64,000 bases of DNA from Casuarius casuarius (taxonomy: Eukaryota > Chordata > Aves > Casuariiformes > Casuariidae), in NCBI GenBank assembly GCA_003342895.1, contig PTFA01000369.1:427829-491828 (forward strand). Direction: 5' to 3'. The translations under genes and the position numbers were made by a program. Of the stretch, positions 13,201 to 26,671 are shown one piece after another. Under the pieces are notes generated by a model. That model had not been told where the DNA came from. It did no database searches and saw only the letters and a program-made list of their open reading frames with translations. Position 1 is the first letter of the stretch; every line of letters starts with the position of its first letter.

Positions 13201-15909
13201 AGGGCTCTAGCTACTGTGTTTGTCCACAGCTAGAGCTACAGATGAACACAGTGTAGTTGTGTGATGACAGGAACAGCTGACTCATTAGTAGAGAGCAGTG
13301 AAAGGTAATTAACCCTGGGAAAAGTACAGCTGCCATGCGAGCTGTTCCTTTCTGTAGAATCTGATTAGAAATTAGTGTTAAACCACTGATTCTTTAAAAA
13401 AAAAATGTCATTTATAATTCACTTTCTCTCTCAGGTGTGGCCCCTAAAAGGGGCTTAAGATAGAACTAGTGTACAAAAGGTCTTCCATCTAAAACAGCCT
13501 TTTCTGAGAGAAGTACACACCTGTTTGGCTGCTTCTGGAGTTTTCTTAATCATGAATATTGTCCCAGCTTTGAATGTTTTGAGGACACCTTCCAAGTCTA
13601 TGGGCAACACAGAGAATGCATTGTCAAAATGATTTAAGGTAGAACATTGTTGTTTGCCATAGTGGCGCTCATAGTGAGGCTGATTATTTAAGAGTCGCAG
13701 CTACTACTTCTTGCATCGGGACATAGTTCTGATGCAAAGTGATGTAGTCTTCTTAAGAAGAAAACAAAAATGTGTCTCCTGAGGTAGGAGAATAAGAAAG
13801 AGGGATTATGCCCTGAGCATGAAAGCTGGTCCCCCCACCCTCCTTTTTCTGCACATACCTTGGGCATGCCAGCAGAAGAGACAGTACCCATGATTTATTG
13901 TGACATCCAAACAACAAGCCAGTCTATTACTGCATATTCAGACACCTGATACAGTCCTACTTATCAAGAATGACATAACTATCAACTAAAATAGCAGTAG
14001 TTCATTAATGTGCTATTGACATTTCTAAATACTGTTTTTTATTTACTGTTATAATAACCAAAAGAGTTTTTAATCATCTTACTTTGTAAGATCTTCTAGC
14101 CAGGACTGTATCTTTGTATACCTTGTGATTAATACTGAGTGTGTGAGAGTACTTCCACATGTAAATAACGTGTTGTTGAGGTCCGTGAGAGTTTTCTGGT
14201 GGTTTTTAATGGAGCCAAGCTTGCATTGGGAAGTCTGAAAGAAAACTGTGTTTAAAGTGATAAAGTATATAATACATCTTTTCATAGGAAGATTTTATCT
14301 TACTGTTCAAGTCATGTTCTCTGGAAAACACACACAAATTTGCCACAGTAGGATGAATATTGGATTACTATTATTTAACTAATATAATGTTACAAAGATA
14401 TGTTTCTGTGGTATCATTTTTAACTGATGATTGTTAGTGATACAGTGGGCCATTTTCTTACTGTACATCTAATATGCTCACATTGAAAGTAACTTTTCTC
14501 TTTCAGTTGCTTTTAAATGAAATGTAGTGCTCGCTCCTTAGGTACAATATTTGAACTCAGGGTTACCACAAAAATATGTTTACTGTATTGACTGATAACG
14601 TTTTCAGCATTGAGAGCAAACCCATTCAAACCAAAAGGGCTAAAGAGATTTTCTAGAAGAGAGTTTTTCTTTTAAGAAAACAGGGGAAAAAAGATTTTTA
14701 AGGCAAAGACCTGAGCATACCAACAGTGCACTTGCCTCTTCTTTGCCTAATATGTTAAAAGAGATGAGAAACCTTTTAATTTTTTTTGCCATTCATCATA
14801 TATTCCTTAGTATTTATTCTCAGAATTGTCCTTTTTTGTTTGTTTGTTTTTAGTAAAAATGCTTGAAGAGAAAGAGGAAACATTTTTTTTCTTGGAAATC
14901 CCAAATAATAGCATACTCTTCAAGTATCAGATTGAGTTTCAGAGGAAGTGAAAACATGAGCTTGCTATTAACTTGATGAATGCATCAGGATGAAAACAAT
15001 ATTCAGTACCTTAAAGCATGGTTAGAAATGCACAAAAGCCCTTCACAGCACTCTACATCATTATCCTCATTTAGCTGAAGGGTTAAGAGACTTGCTGAAG
15101 GTCACAGAATAGATCAGTGGCAGAGGCAAGAATGGAGAGTTCCCAAATCCTATTTCTTTTCATTATTCACTCAGTCATGGCTCAATCTTGGTGCCTCCTG
15201 TTTATGTCCATGACAAAGACCAATGCCATATTATGAAATAATCTTTACCCCTCTCCAAAATCATAAAGGGCCCCAAAAGAGAGTTTAATCCACCATCCCT
15301 GGAGCCATTTGCCTCTTGACGTAACTGAGCAGGCTGAACACCTTTTTCCCTGCACTACACTCATGATCCAAACTTTTGCTGAGCTCAACATTTTCAGATA
15401 GGAAATCGCTGTCGGTGACCATGTTACATACACACTTTGGTATCTGACAAATATTAGGGAATGTTTTTGCATAAGCTTTGTTGCTTTGATTTTCAGGGTG
15501 GTATTTTTGTTTTCAGCATGTTTTTTTCCTATGCTGCTCGACATGCTCCCAGGATCTTCAGGGCAGTGCAGTAGTGCAAGCAAGTCCCATTATCTTTAGC
15601 AGTTAGGGTCATTACAAGTCTTTTAGATGGTGGCAGACTGTACTTCACATAGCACTCTTGAAGTTAATGAACATATGTGATTTGCATGTCTAGGGAAGGC
15701 ACACTTCTTCCCTTTGTGTGACTTTCCCCTTCTTGGGACATGTCTGTCATGCTTAATGAAGAGAGCTTGTTATTCAGAAAGGCAAGGATGAATGCATATG
15801 AAAGCAGAATGGTAGTTGTATTTCTTTTTATAAAAATAGTTTGTATTTCTAGATTCACTGTTCCATTTGACTCCATGTCGGAGAATGTTCAATGAGCTAA
15901 TTAGCCATG

Positions 15910-15910
<1 letters not shown>
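7216..15910. other. Non-coding sequence, no gene recognised
   Basis: No exon, RNA gene or recognisable transposon apart from the SINE-like fragment listed separately. Base 8862 is an unresolved N. AT-rich tracts include a T run near 10030 and a TTATTAATATTAATAAT stretch near 10785. All ORFs here are short and resemble no known protein. It is probably upstream or 5'-UTR intron sequence of ST18. Confidence 0.6.
15040..15152 (+). mobile_element. Degraded MIR-like/CORE-SINE fragment
   Basis: The order of short blocks matches the MIR/CORE-SINE type from memory. There is a CATTATCCTCATTT block, then GGTTAAGAGACTTGCTGAAG, then GGTCACAGAAT, then CAGTGGCAGAGGCAAGAATGG, then CCCAAATCCT. In MIR the corresponding blocks are 'cattatcctcatttta', 'ggttaagtgacttgcccaag', 'gtcacacagc', 'gtggcagagc' and 'gaacccaggtct'. 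Substitutions and a gap suggest a very old insertion. The family assignment is from memory and could be another amniote SINE with the same core. Confidence 0.55.

Positions 15911-15912
<2 letters not shown>

Positions 15913-15945
<33 letters not shown>
15913..15945. repeat. (TG)n microsatellite
   Basis: About 16 perfect TG units, followed by a T-rich tract with TTTG units. On the minus strand it gives an artefactual Thr-His repeat. Confidence 0.95.
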
Positions 15946-15948
<3 letters not shown>

Positions 15949-18900
15949 GTTTTTTTGTTTGTTTCTTTTGTCCAGCATAAGAATTAATATGTCCCAATTC
16001 TAGCTACTAAACTGATCTCATAAAAATTGGTTAGAACAGGCAGAAACCACAGGAAAAGATTTTAGTAACCTAGATTAAGCCAATGAGTAAGTGAGAGGTG
16101 ACCACTTGGACTGAACCTAATCAGCTCCAGCACTTTTGTAGAAGTTCAGTGCAGCGTAATAGCACCCCCATAAAATTGCCCTTTAAACTCACTGATTCCT
16201 AGTTATCTTGCGGGAAACCACATATGGTACAAGGACTGTAACAGGAGTCCCTAAGCGCAGGATTGTAGCAATACCACATCATCCTCCTGCTATTGAAGAA
16301 GGCTGTAACAGAGTAATTAAAACACTGCAAGATTTTGCAGCTCATAGTTATACTGATCTGTGTGCTCTGGTGTCTCACTCTGGTCTCAATCCTGCAACTA
16401 CTAAGCACCCTTTCGATGAGCTAACCGTGGTCAGCTTGTGTTGAAGTCAGTAGCAGTCCCCACACACAGCAGCTCGCAGCAGAGATGACTCTATGCAGGA
16501 AAAGTCATCCGGGCTGAAAAAGAGTAAACATGTTTTAAAATAAAACAAACCCTGTGTTCCAGAATCAATGACGCATGCTCTTTGAACTTTCTTTTAAAAT
16601 TGCTCTGAAATCATAAGGTTGTTATGGTGTGGTTTTACTCAAAATAATGCATATCATTGTAACACAAGCCTTGAAGTTAAGTGGCTACTTTAATGAAACA
16701 TAGTTACCATAGTTACCGTAGGAGAACAGAGAATAAGTTTTAGTTCTTTTGAAGCTGTGAATTAGTTTAAAAAGAGGAAAAGGAATAAACAAGCATGCAG
16801 AAGTTTATTATTCAGTGTTTCATGCCTGATCAACTCTAAAAAAGAATAACTCTCCCTAGACTAGGACATTAACATTTTCCAGCTGAAATCTATAATTGCC
16901 CATCAACGAACACAAAATCACATTTCAGCCCTTCAGTATCTCTTTCCATGTTTTTTCCTGAGTCAGAGAAGAAACAGATTTTTCCAAAATTCTGCTTTCA
17001 GAATTTTGTTAGTAAATGACATTTTACAGTATCTAATGTGCTAAATATGCTAAAAAATAGCATCCTAAAGGCAGTAATACTTTGCTAAGCACAACAGCTC
17101 ATGAAATCTATGGTCTAACTTTATTATTCATTATAAACACTATCTTTTTAAAGCCTGATGGGAGGGAAATCAGAATTTGTCTTAGGGAAGATGTCTTCTA
17201 GGACCAGCTCCATTGTTTTTTGGTTTAGCATTGAGATGTGCTCTCTCCCTGAAGTGTTAATGGAGGTCACTGTTGTTGCTCTCCTTTACTGTGTCAAAGC
17301 ACAGGAGTTCCTACATAGTTGACTGTTGAGAAACAAAATGATATACTTTCCAGTATATCACCTTCAGCTTATGAGCCTCTAAAGCAGCAGTGATTAACAG
17401 GACTTTTACAAAGTTTCTGTGTAGTTACAAGGACAGCTTCAATCTTCTGTCATTTTTTTGCATTAGCTATGATTATGCTTTTACCACCAAAATGCATTTA
17501 TTTTAAAGGTAACAATACAGACTCAGAGAATAGCTTATGTTTCATCTATATTTATCAGCACTCACTGTACATTTGTGTCTTCATTACCAGGAAATATTAA
17601 GGGACATTGTGCCATCTATTCCTGTTTACAGTTTATTATGCAGAGATAGGAAACACTTAGCATGTAAAATGAATGTAGAAATTATTCCTGGATAGAAACA
17701 CGGACATTTCCCACTCGTTGGCTCTTTCTCCTCCATCACCGGATCAGAGTGTAATTGTCAGTAATCAGGCCTGCTTGCTGCTGATAAAACCACTCTGAAT
17801 GCTAGCAGCCTTCTTTGTGTGATGACTCAATTATTCCAGAAGTGCCTCATCAAATCTGCCCCATCAGCTGGGCTAATAAATAAGGAGAAGAAACTGGCCC
17901 CCCAAAGCAAATTATAAATCCATTTGCATTAACCATTTCGCTGGTCCATGATCTAGGCAGAAATAAGCATGGCAGATTGTGTTAAGCTTATTTGAATATG
18001 TTTATAATGTTTACAGCATGCAACCCTTTTTTTTTCACAAGGTGTTGGAATTATCGGTCATGAATAGCATCTAAATGCAGTTATGTTAATTACAGCAAAG
18101 CCTCAGGCATCTTTGAGGGATAGTTTGTAGCTTAAATCAGGTGAAAGTTAAACCCTTCTGCTAGGCGAAATATGATCTTGTACATGGCACTGGATTTACT
18201 GCCATGTTTAAAAGAAAGAGTGAGGGCAAGGGATGTATTTTTGCAGGCACTGGAAGGACAAGGGCATGTGTTCTGAGGCTGTCTTGCACTGGTAAGATGA
18301 TGTCTTGTTCATCCCAGTGTAGAAAGAAGTAACATAAAATTAAGCCATGTCTAGGAAAGAAAATGCAATAGTCAAAGTAGCAATGATTATGTTTGATAGC
18401 ACAGATGTATTGTGCACTTAATAAAACAAGTGCGAAGAGTAGTACTCTGCCCTGAGGAAATTCCTTTCTGAATCCCAAATTACAAACACTGATGCATCCA
18501 TGTAGTCCTCTTCATGTTACCAGGACTTCTCATGTGTACTCTGGTGAGCATGTTAAAGTGACATGTCAGAGGGCCTAGTGAAATTCATTTGTTTAGTCAT
18601 GTGCTGAACATTTCACATGTGCTTTAGGACCTCACTGAGATGCCCTATAACTCTGTCCATACCTTAATGTATAAAGTTATGTACTACCTTCAGCCTGTGC
18701 GGAACAAAGATCTAATTGCAGTCAAGAGCTCAGTATATCTCTGTTTGTTTGTAATGACATCTTTGGCTTTCACGTTTATTTTTTCAGATACTAAATAGGT
18801 TATTTTATTTTAAGAAAGAGAAACCATTGTCACTATAAAAAACCAAAACATATTCTGAGATCATAGTCATGAGCACATTGGATTTTGTTGCCTTAGCTAT

Positions 18901-21900
18901 TACTTCTGTTCTGAGTTAACAAATCTCAAACTGTTATGATAGTTCATTTTCATATTTGCAACTTATCAACTGGTAAATACAAGAAAATCAAATTCATGTG
19001 CTGGAAATGATATCCATTATGCTCAAAAACAAGTTGTTGGGGGTCTTTCACAAATGTAGTAGAACTTTGTGAACTGCAATTCTGACAGAGAAACAACCTC
19101 AGACTTCTGGTGAGATCATTTATAACTGTAGAATATGTTTTTTTCTCATTATTAAAGTTTTCAGAAACCAGCATTTTTATAAACAAAGGCCATGATCTAG
19201 TAATCTAACCTGAATAAGTGGACTTTCACCCACAGAGAATGGGTCAACAAGAATGCTTGCTTGAAGGGATTTGTCACACACATCTGATTTGAGGATCATG
19301 GCCCTGACGGTGATTCACATTGGCATCCTCAAATGACTCATGGATCTCAGTAGGCTGGAACTTCAGAGTCAGTACAAAATCATGTTGCACTGGAAATGGC
19401 TATAAACCAAAGAATGAATTGCAAAGGTTCCAGCTGACTTCACTGAACCATTACATTGACAAATCAAGCAACTCATTTATTCCATCTTTGTGGGTTTATA
19501 GAGTTTATCATTCTAGTTGAATTGGGATGCTGGTTGAAAAGGCTGGAGGTTTTGTCTGTGGGCAGGCAAGCTTCACCTTCTGCGTAAAAAAAGCAAAAAA
19601 TCAGTTCAAACAAATAAGGAGTTTAAGTTTAGTCATCAGTTACCATCTGTAAGTCACAGATTTTTGGCCTTCCCAATTCTTTGCTAAAATGGGTCAATGA
19701 ACTGATACAAGCCATGGATAGATTGGGCCGAAATTCTTCACATGAATGTATGTGTGTAGTTAAGGTGAAAGATCCCATCAGGGAACCTTGTTTGACAAAT
19801 AAATAAATTATTTCTATCTGATTGCCAGTAACAACAGTCTTATCATCAAAGTTGTCAAAACCTACAGAGATGGTCTTTATGGGCTCTTGGGGCTGAGATA
19901 TTCATTCTTCAAGTTGACATTGCAGCCTGAAGCCCTTTTATCTGTACTTCTTGCTCTGCCTCAGAATTTGGCCGGTAGTTCATTTTATGATGGATAAAAT
20001 ATACTAAAACAAAGTGTTTCTCAATGAACTATTGTATTAGACCTTGATGTTCAGGTAAATCAGCATTAACTCTTCTCAATTCACTTGCTACCTGCAGTAT
20101 GAGATCTCAGCGCTGTATTTGAAATCGAGTCTCTTTTTGGAGCGTGGCACAGATGACACACGGTTTATATTCCGTTAGGGGTGTGTCACATCCCGTGACA
20201 CAGCATAATCCTACACACCCTGTTCATAACGTGACAGATGCATGACACTGTATTACATTTGTAATGAAAGATCATATCTTCAAATGTGGGTACTCACCCA
20301 CGAGTCAGCTGTATGGCAGCCAGAACCTTGTTGTATGAAAAAAAATGGAAAATAGCACATTTACACTCATTTATCAATACATGCTGTTGTAATTAAAACA
20401 TAGGAGGGGGTCAGGTTTTGTGCTTTATGTAAGTCTTGCTTTTGTCCTACTATAACGCGCTCTGCTTTACAATGATAGCTGATGATCTGGCATACAAGAC
20501 AGATGGGAGTAAAATAGCAAATGGCACTGTTGCATGTAGTTTTCCAGCACAATTTTAACCTCCCCCCACCCAGCCCAGACTTCTTTTCTTAAAAGGACGA
20601 TTTTCAATGTATTTGCTTATTATGTAAAAGTAAATGCAAAAAGTTTTGTATTTTTTTTCTGTCCTTTGTGCACTTTTCTAAGTGGATCTCAGCTGTGCTG
20701 TCTTAACTCTCAGTCCCTTAGGATGAGAGAGACAGCAGATGGGGTTAGGGCAGAGGGCTGATGCTTCTGACAGCAAACGGCCTGGTTGTTGAGTGGAAGC
20801 TGTGAGCGTCAGGAAGCTCCTTTTCCCCAGAGAACCAACTAACCACTGAAGAAAGTTGAAAATGAGCCCTTTGAGAAACGCTATTAAAAGTAGTAAAAAA
20901 TTGCAATTGTGCAGATGATGTGCTGCTGTGTGGTTATTCGGATGCTAATGAGTTTGACATTAGGGAACTCAAAGGGTTTACAGCTACTCCCTTATGTGAT
21001 TTAGTTCTTTATTGGCAATCTTTGAGAAAATAAATGAAAAATATATTGCTAATAAATACATAACATGATAGAATTTTAGACAAAAAGCTGCTAAGTTTTA
21101 GGCTTGAGAAAGAGCTTTTTTCACCATTGTGGCTATTCTCAGAGATCTTTTGTTTTAGAGTGTATTTGGAACAAAGAGGAAGAGGCAGGTAGGAAGCTTT
21201 AAAACTCCTCTTGGTTCTTTTCATGGATGTTGAAATAGAATAACGGGAAAAGAGGCCTTTAAGGGTAAACAGCATCCTTTTCCAGGAACATACTGGCTAG
21301 AAAAATGCTTAAAAAATGTTTTAGGTATTGAGCTGTTTTGTTCTGTTTTTTCTACGCTCTTTATCATGTTGCATATGTTGTCTGTTTTGCTACTTGATAA
21401 AAGCTTATTTATTTTAATTAAAAGTTATTGATGGGATGCAACTAGTATAACATTCTATCTGCTGGGACTTAGGCATAAATCAGTCACTAAATAAACTCTA
21501 GTTTCCCAGAGAAACTGTTTAGAATGAGTCTTTCCAGTAAGAAAAGTTAAAATTACAAATTTTACTGACAAAACTTTATCAGACATCATTAAATGAATAG
21601 ATAATGTTAAACCTTGAAGTTCCAAGTGTTTCTGTGCAAACTTTTCCATTAACCTATAAATGGAATAGGTAGAATGAATACATATATTTTACTAAATATG
21701 CTGGATAGTGTTTGAAAAGTACCTCTGAAGTTGCAAGTGATAATAAAAGATTTATATTTCGATCACCAATAGCAGGAGTGATGCTGATAGACTGCAGATA
21801 AATAACTGATCACAGCCTGATTTTCCCAGGTTACAAGTGCTTAGAATTTTCTCTTAAAATTTCCTTGGGTGTGGGTGTTCATTATTTCTGAGTACAAGGC

Positions 21901-22530
21901 CTTCAGTATTGTACACTTACGTATCAACTTCTGCAGCTCTTCTTCCTTCATTGTTATCATTTATTTAGTGGGAGTTTCCTCACAGAAAGGCATAAAAATT
22001 GAGAGCAGGGAAATGCCAAGAATTTCCTCTGGTTTGCTTAAGGTGAGAACACTGCCAGTCTGCCAGACTTTAAATACTGATTTTCAAAGTCAGAAAAAAT
22101 AAAACTCAGGATTTCTCTGCTATGATTAAAATGTTTTAGAATCATTTATAAATGCTTCTCATTTCACATCATGTACTGAACCATGCTACTCAATTGAAGG
22201 GGTACTGATGCAATAAAAACATTTGAGTCAGGACTTCTACGTGTATAGACTGTAGGTTTCTGTCTGCATAGGAAGAAAAACTTTTCTTAAAGTGGGTCAA
22301 ATTCATAAACTACTGGAGAGGATATTTATAATATAAACAAAGCACTGTAAAAAATAAACATATGCTTTTATTTCTGCCCTTTAAAAGCATCACTGATGCC
22401 TCTATACCACATCTTAGAAAAACCGTGCAAGAAAACAATGTACCTGGATTCTTTGCCAATTTGGTGTAAGACTGTCCTGTTTCATCTATGTTTTATTTAG
22501 TATGGCTGTTTTTTGTTTTTTTGCTTGCAG
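15946..22530. other. Non-coding sequence upstream of the first supported exon
   Basis: No gene recognised. 16199-16444 is open on both strands for 69 to 78 codons without any known protein similarity. 17700-18110 is dense in transcription-factor-like motifs, for example TGACTCA at 17823, and may be a conserved regulatory element. A small hairpin (TGTGTCAC, loop ATCCC, GTGACACA) lies at 20182-20202. The last 30 bases are a strong polypyrimidine tract ending in TTGCTTGCAG, the acceptor of the next exon. Confidence 0.55.
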
Positions 22531-22637
22531 AGAATGAATTTCAAGATTATCTGTTAAATCAGGCAAGGCTTCTTGGTCAGAGTGACGAATTTGGTCCTTT
22601 GGAATCTGCACATAATTTCACCTGGAAACACACAAAG
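22531..22637 (+). other. ST18: Probable ST18 5'-UTR exon (or N-terminal extension)
   Basis: A 107-nt exon candidate. The acceptor is a T-rich tract ending TTGCTTGCAG, and the donor is AAAG|GTGGGA. The strand is open in the frame that continues directly into the initiator ATG of the next exon. The 36 in-frame codons read like protein (for example NEFQDYLLNQARLLGQ) but contain no methionine. From memory, MYT1-family proteins start at the downstream ATG (human MDAEAEDK...), so I infer this is untranslated. It carries a 7-codon uORF, ATG at 22534 to TAA at 22555-22557, in another frame. If spliced to 29299, the junction gives AAG|ATGG, a strong Kozak context with A at -3 and G at +4. It is not proven that this exon is transcribed or joined to ST18. 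Confidence 0.5.
22534..22557 (+). promoter_or_regulatory. Possible short upstream ORF
   Basis: ATG followed by six sense codons and TAA, lying inside the probable 5'-UTR exon and out of frame with the ST18 start. If the exon is in the mRNA leader, this uORF could lower initiation at the main start. This is inference only. Confidence 0.3.
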
Positions 22638-25138
22638 GTGGGATATTTTATTTACATAAATTACTTTGAGTCAAAATGTATCTGTGTATTAATACTAGTA
22701 TACTCTATGATTTTACTTGTAGTATTTCGTCTAGTATGGCTATTTTTCTCATATAGCATTTGCTATATTAAAAACAGCAGTCTACAAGAGTCAAGTGTAA
22801 CAACTGGGAAAGATGTAAACCCTTGTAAATACCTAGAAATTTTAGTTTTTTAGTTTCAGAACTACATTCTCTTAAGATAATATACTGACAAAGGCACAAA
22901 TATCTTTGAATCTCTATGCTTCTATGGATGAGAATGTATTTCAAAATGTACTGCTTAAATTTAATCTGTGAGGGATGACTTGTTCGTAAATTTTTTGGTA
23001 ATGCATATTGATTTAAATTTTTTAGTATATGTCAGTAGGGTGAAATAAATGCTTTGCCTTATTTGCGAAAGACCTCAAGGCGTCAAAGCAGTTTGATTTT
23101 GAATATAATTGACACTTTTTTTCCTTCATTAAGAAAAAATGATTTTTAGTACATAGTATTATCATATTAAAGTAGCCTAGTGACAAGGCATTGAACGATG
23201 TCCAGAATAAAAATACAGGAAAAAAACCTTCGAAAAGTAACATCACATTTCAACTTGTGTTGAGCTGCATTTCAGCAGGGTACAGTATATAATTTTTCTC
23301 TAAATTTATAAAGCTAGCAGTTGCCCGTTAATTTCATAAAGCTGTGACTCTGCCCTCTAATGCCTTGGTAAAGCAGACTAATAGAAATACTTGGCACACA
23401 TTGGTTACCTAAGGGAATAATAGAACTATTTGCTGTAGTCGTTTGGCAAAAGGACATAAACATATGGCTTTGGTTTATATTCAGCACTGCCAGTTGTGCA
23501 AAGTTGCATGGATGAAGTATACAACAGCAGTGACAACTCAGAAATCAGAAGTGAGAATCAAAATAAATCATCCTCATTACAAAGCTATTCAAGCTTGTCT
23601 CTGATTTAAGGTTTATTTTGCTGCCACATATTTTCAAGTAGTGACTTCATTATAAAAACACCTACTTCTCAAAAATACATACACTATTCAACCACGTTAC
23701 AAAACACCAAATCCATGACGGTTTACAAATATTATGAACTTACTTTGAAGTTTACCTTCTATAGATGCACTTGAAATACATCTGAACCAATTATTTACAT
23801 GTTATTCAGCTTTCTCCTAGAGAAATCAAGAATAGTACTATGTAAAGCAAAAGTTTCAAAAATAAAGATCTGATGACTCCTTGGTTAAGAATAATCAAAA
23901 CCATAAAACAAGGCATGTTTTCAGAAAATAGTCTTTAAGAACATGTAATTTTTTAGTAATTTTTCTTCTTTCTGACTATCAATGTGTGACTGAAAGGAAG
24001 AAGAAGAGGAGAGAAACTTTAAGCCTCAGTACGGGAAATGTTCCTGAAAATTTTTTCTTCAGAGTTTGCTACAGAAATATTTGAAATGGGAAGGTCTGCT
24101 TTTTCACCTCTAGGGATCAGAATGTATAAGCTTTGTCTAGGTGCTATACATGCCGTTTGCATTTTCTGACTCTGTACTTCTTGCCTTCATTCTGTCATTA
24201 ATATTTCATATGAAAAAAAGCTATCACAGATTGACAAAAAGATGCGCTTAACACATATGTACACAAATAGCTAAACACAGTTCTATACTATTGGACAGAC
24301 TGCAGGAAATTTTCTTGCTTTATGATTCATTTTTAAAAATGTTTTTCTTTATGACTATGATTCCCTTTCTAGATTCTTAAGTCAGCCATTGAAAAGAAAC
24401 ATTAAAGGATGGATGCCAGAAACACTGAAAAGCTTTCTCCGACGGTATTCTTTATAGGGAGAGGGACCATTTTCACACACAGCACCATCTCATCTTGGGG
24501 CACAGTACAGCACAGATGTGTTCATAGCGCTTAGCAGTGCCTGGCTTCAACTTTGAAGTTTGTGGTTTGTGTTTGAAATTTGAAGGATTTCTGTGCCTTA
24601 AAAGTCATCATTCTTTTCTACCTAAGTCCATCGGTCTAATGACAGATGTACGTATTATCTCTATACCAACTTATGTATGGATGGCTATATACAAATATAC
24701 AAATAATACAGAAAATCTATTTTTTTTCAGACCTCTCAAAATCAGATGAAATTTGTCCTAGAGAAGTTGTTTGCCAAATTTCATTTTGAAAGTTAGACCT
24801 AACTTTTGTTGGAAAACCACAGGGAAACATCAATTTTTATACTCCTTACCACTAGATTAACTGGTGATTTTCTTCTGTCTAATTACACAGAAGGAAACAG
24901 GCTGCCACTCCAGGAGTCTGAAGCCCACTCAGGGAAAGTCATGCTTGTACAGAGATTATAGTAGACGTTAGGGGGTGCATAGCTCTTATGTTAGGTCTTT
25001 CCAGGAGGTGCNTTTCCCCTTTTTTGTATGTCAGGAGTACCTGCTTCCCAGGTCATGCTTTTTTTCACAATAATGTGCCAGTGGTTCAATTCAGTTTCTG
25101 AAATTAAGATTTAAAAATGTGCAAATAAACTGAAAGAG

Positions 25139-25175
25139 TCATTATTATTATTATAATTATTATTGTTATTAATTT
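25139..25175. repeat. (ATT)n low-complexity tract
   Basis: Imperfect ATT/ATA trinucleotide repeat in intron sequence. Confidence 0.8.
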
Positions 25176-26614
25176 CACGTGTCCTATTTCAGCTGTTAGT
25201 CATATTCTTGGATCCCATTATGATATCAGTACGTGCATACATGCACAGATATGCTCCAGGCATGCATAAAAACAAACTGAGAGCCAAATCCTGATTCTCT
25301 CACTCAGGGAGGTATTTCCAGGTCCTTCCCTCAAGTATTCTGGCTACTCTGAGATGGTTCAAACAGGAGGAGTAACATTTGATTTCTGTAGCCAGGAACT
25401 TTGAAATAGTTTGCTCGGCAAATAGGATTGCTGCTATTCCAGCAAACTCTTCTGGATAAAAATGAATACCCTGCAGCATGGTCATAGCAACTTGCTCCCG
25501 TTTCAGTCAAGCAGAGTTTGTCAGTGACTCCAGTCAGTTTTCTGCCATATAGTTATTGACCTAGCCTTGTGTCTCAACTGATAATGAAGGAAAGGTGAAG
25601 GGAGGATCTGTTTTCAGATTCAAAGTAAGTTCAAACAAAAAGCATTTGTAAACTTAGTGAGATTTGTCAAGCCATGCTTTCAGAAAACAATTCAGCATCA
25701 ACATCCAGAGTCAATTTCCAGATCACAGAAGTAGGGCGTTGATGAAGGAACTGTAAGTCAGGCACTAATTTCTTAGCCTGCTTTCATAATGATCTAGGGT
25801 TGCATATCTGCTCATCTGTGTCTGTCTGTATTTCTGACTGTGTCTCTCTCACTAATTCCTTTCAAGTTCATTAACAAATTTCAGCTAATTTTGAATGGAA
25901 GGTGTTTGGATGAGTTTAAATCACATCATATCAGAGAATCTAATTATAAGATGTAACAGTACAGTGGAATTAATTCCCTTCCTCATGGAACTATTTGTTA
26001 TTATTGGATGTATTTTTCCTCATGAAGTTTGCCCTTAAAACATATGAGATTGCAATTCCTGACAGAATTTTCATAGGAAGTACTTAGATATTATCCTGAT
26101 GGCCATGATTGCTAAAAAATTAGTAGAAACATATCAATATAAGGATTTTTCCACACATGACATTCTGTTTCTCCCTTATGGCTTCTTATCTCAAGACAAC
26201 ATGTATATCTGAAGGGAGGGCTGGCCATGTCGAACTTTGAGTGCACCCAGCACCTTCCACAATCTGTCCAGTCTTTAGTGTATACAACGCTAATAAGATA
26301 CGTCTCCCAAATTCACACCCAGATAACAGTTACCTCTAAAAACTTTAGACAGAAATTCTCATTTAGACTTTATTTCTTTTGTTCTTTCATGTGTGATCTG
26401 AAAGTTTGAATAGTTTTCATTTACTGTCGGTGACTGTAGTTTTGTATAAAACAATCACTATGTAGATAAAAATAAGAAGTGAGGAACTTTTTTACACTTT
26501 TTTTCAATTTCAGGCAATCTCTGAAAGAACTAGCAAAACCCAGGGCTGTTGCATTCAAATTTTCATCAAGAGAGGTCTTTTTGCAGTCACACTTTTAAGA
26601 TTCCCCAGCTTTAA

Positions 26615-26671
26615 TTTTCAAGGAATTCAAGTAATTTTCAAGGGGGATTTTTCAAGGAATTCAAGTAATTT
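26615..26671. repeat. Short direct repeat, period 34 bp
   Basis: Two copies of a 23-bp unit (TTTTCAAGGAATTCAAGTAA plus TTT) start at 26615 and 26649. The spacer between them begins with another partial TTCAAGG. It looks like a local duplication in the intron. Confidence 0.85.

Noticed and set aside
15245..15583. 112-codon minus-strand ORF
   Set aside because: No known protein similarity or exon structure. It sits next to old repeat sequence and is most likely chance.
18161..18478. 105-codon minus-strand ORF
   Set aside because: Hydrophobic low-complexity translation with no family match or promoter signal.
20144..20240. Cluster of GTGACA/TGTCAC words with an 8-bp hairpin
   Set aside because: Short arms expected by chance. 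No recognised binding-site arrangement beyond the words themselves.
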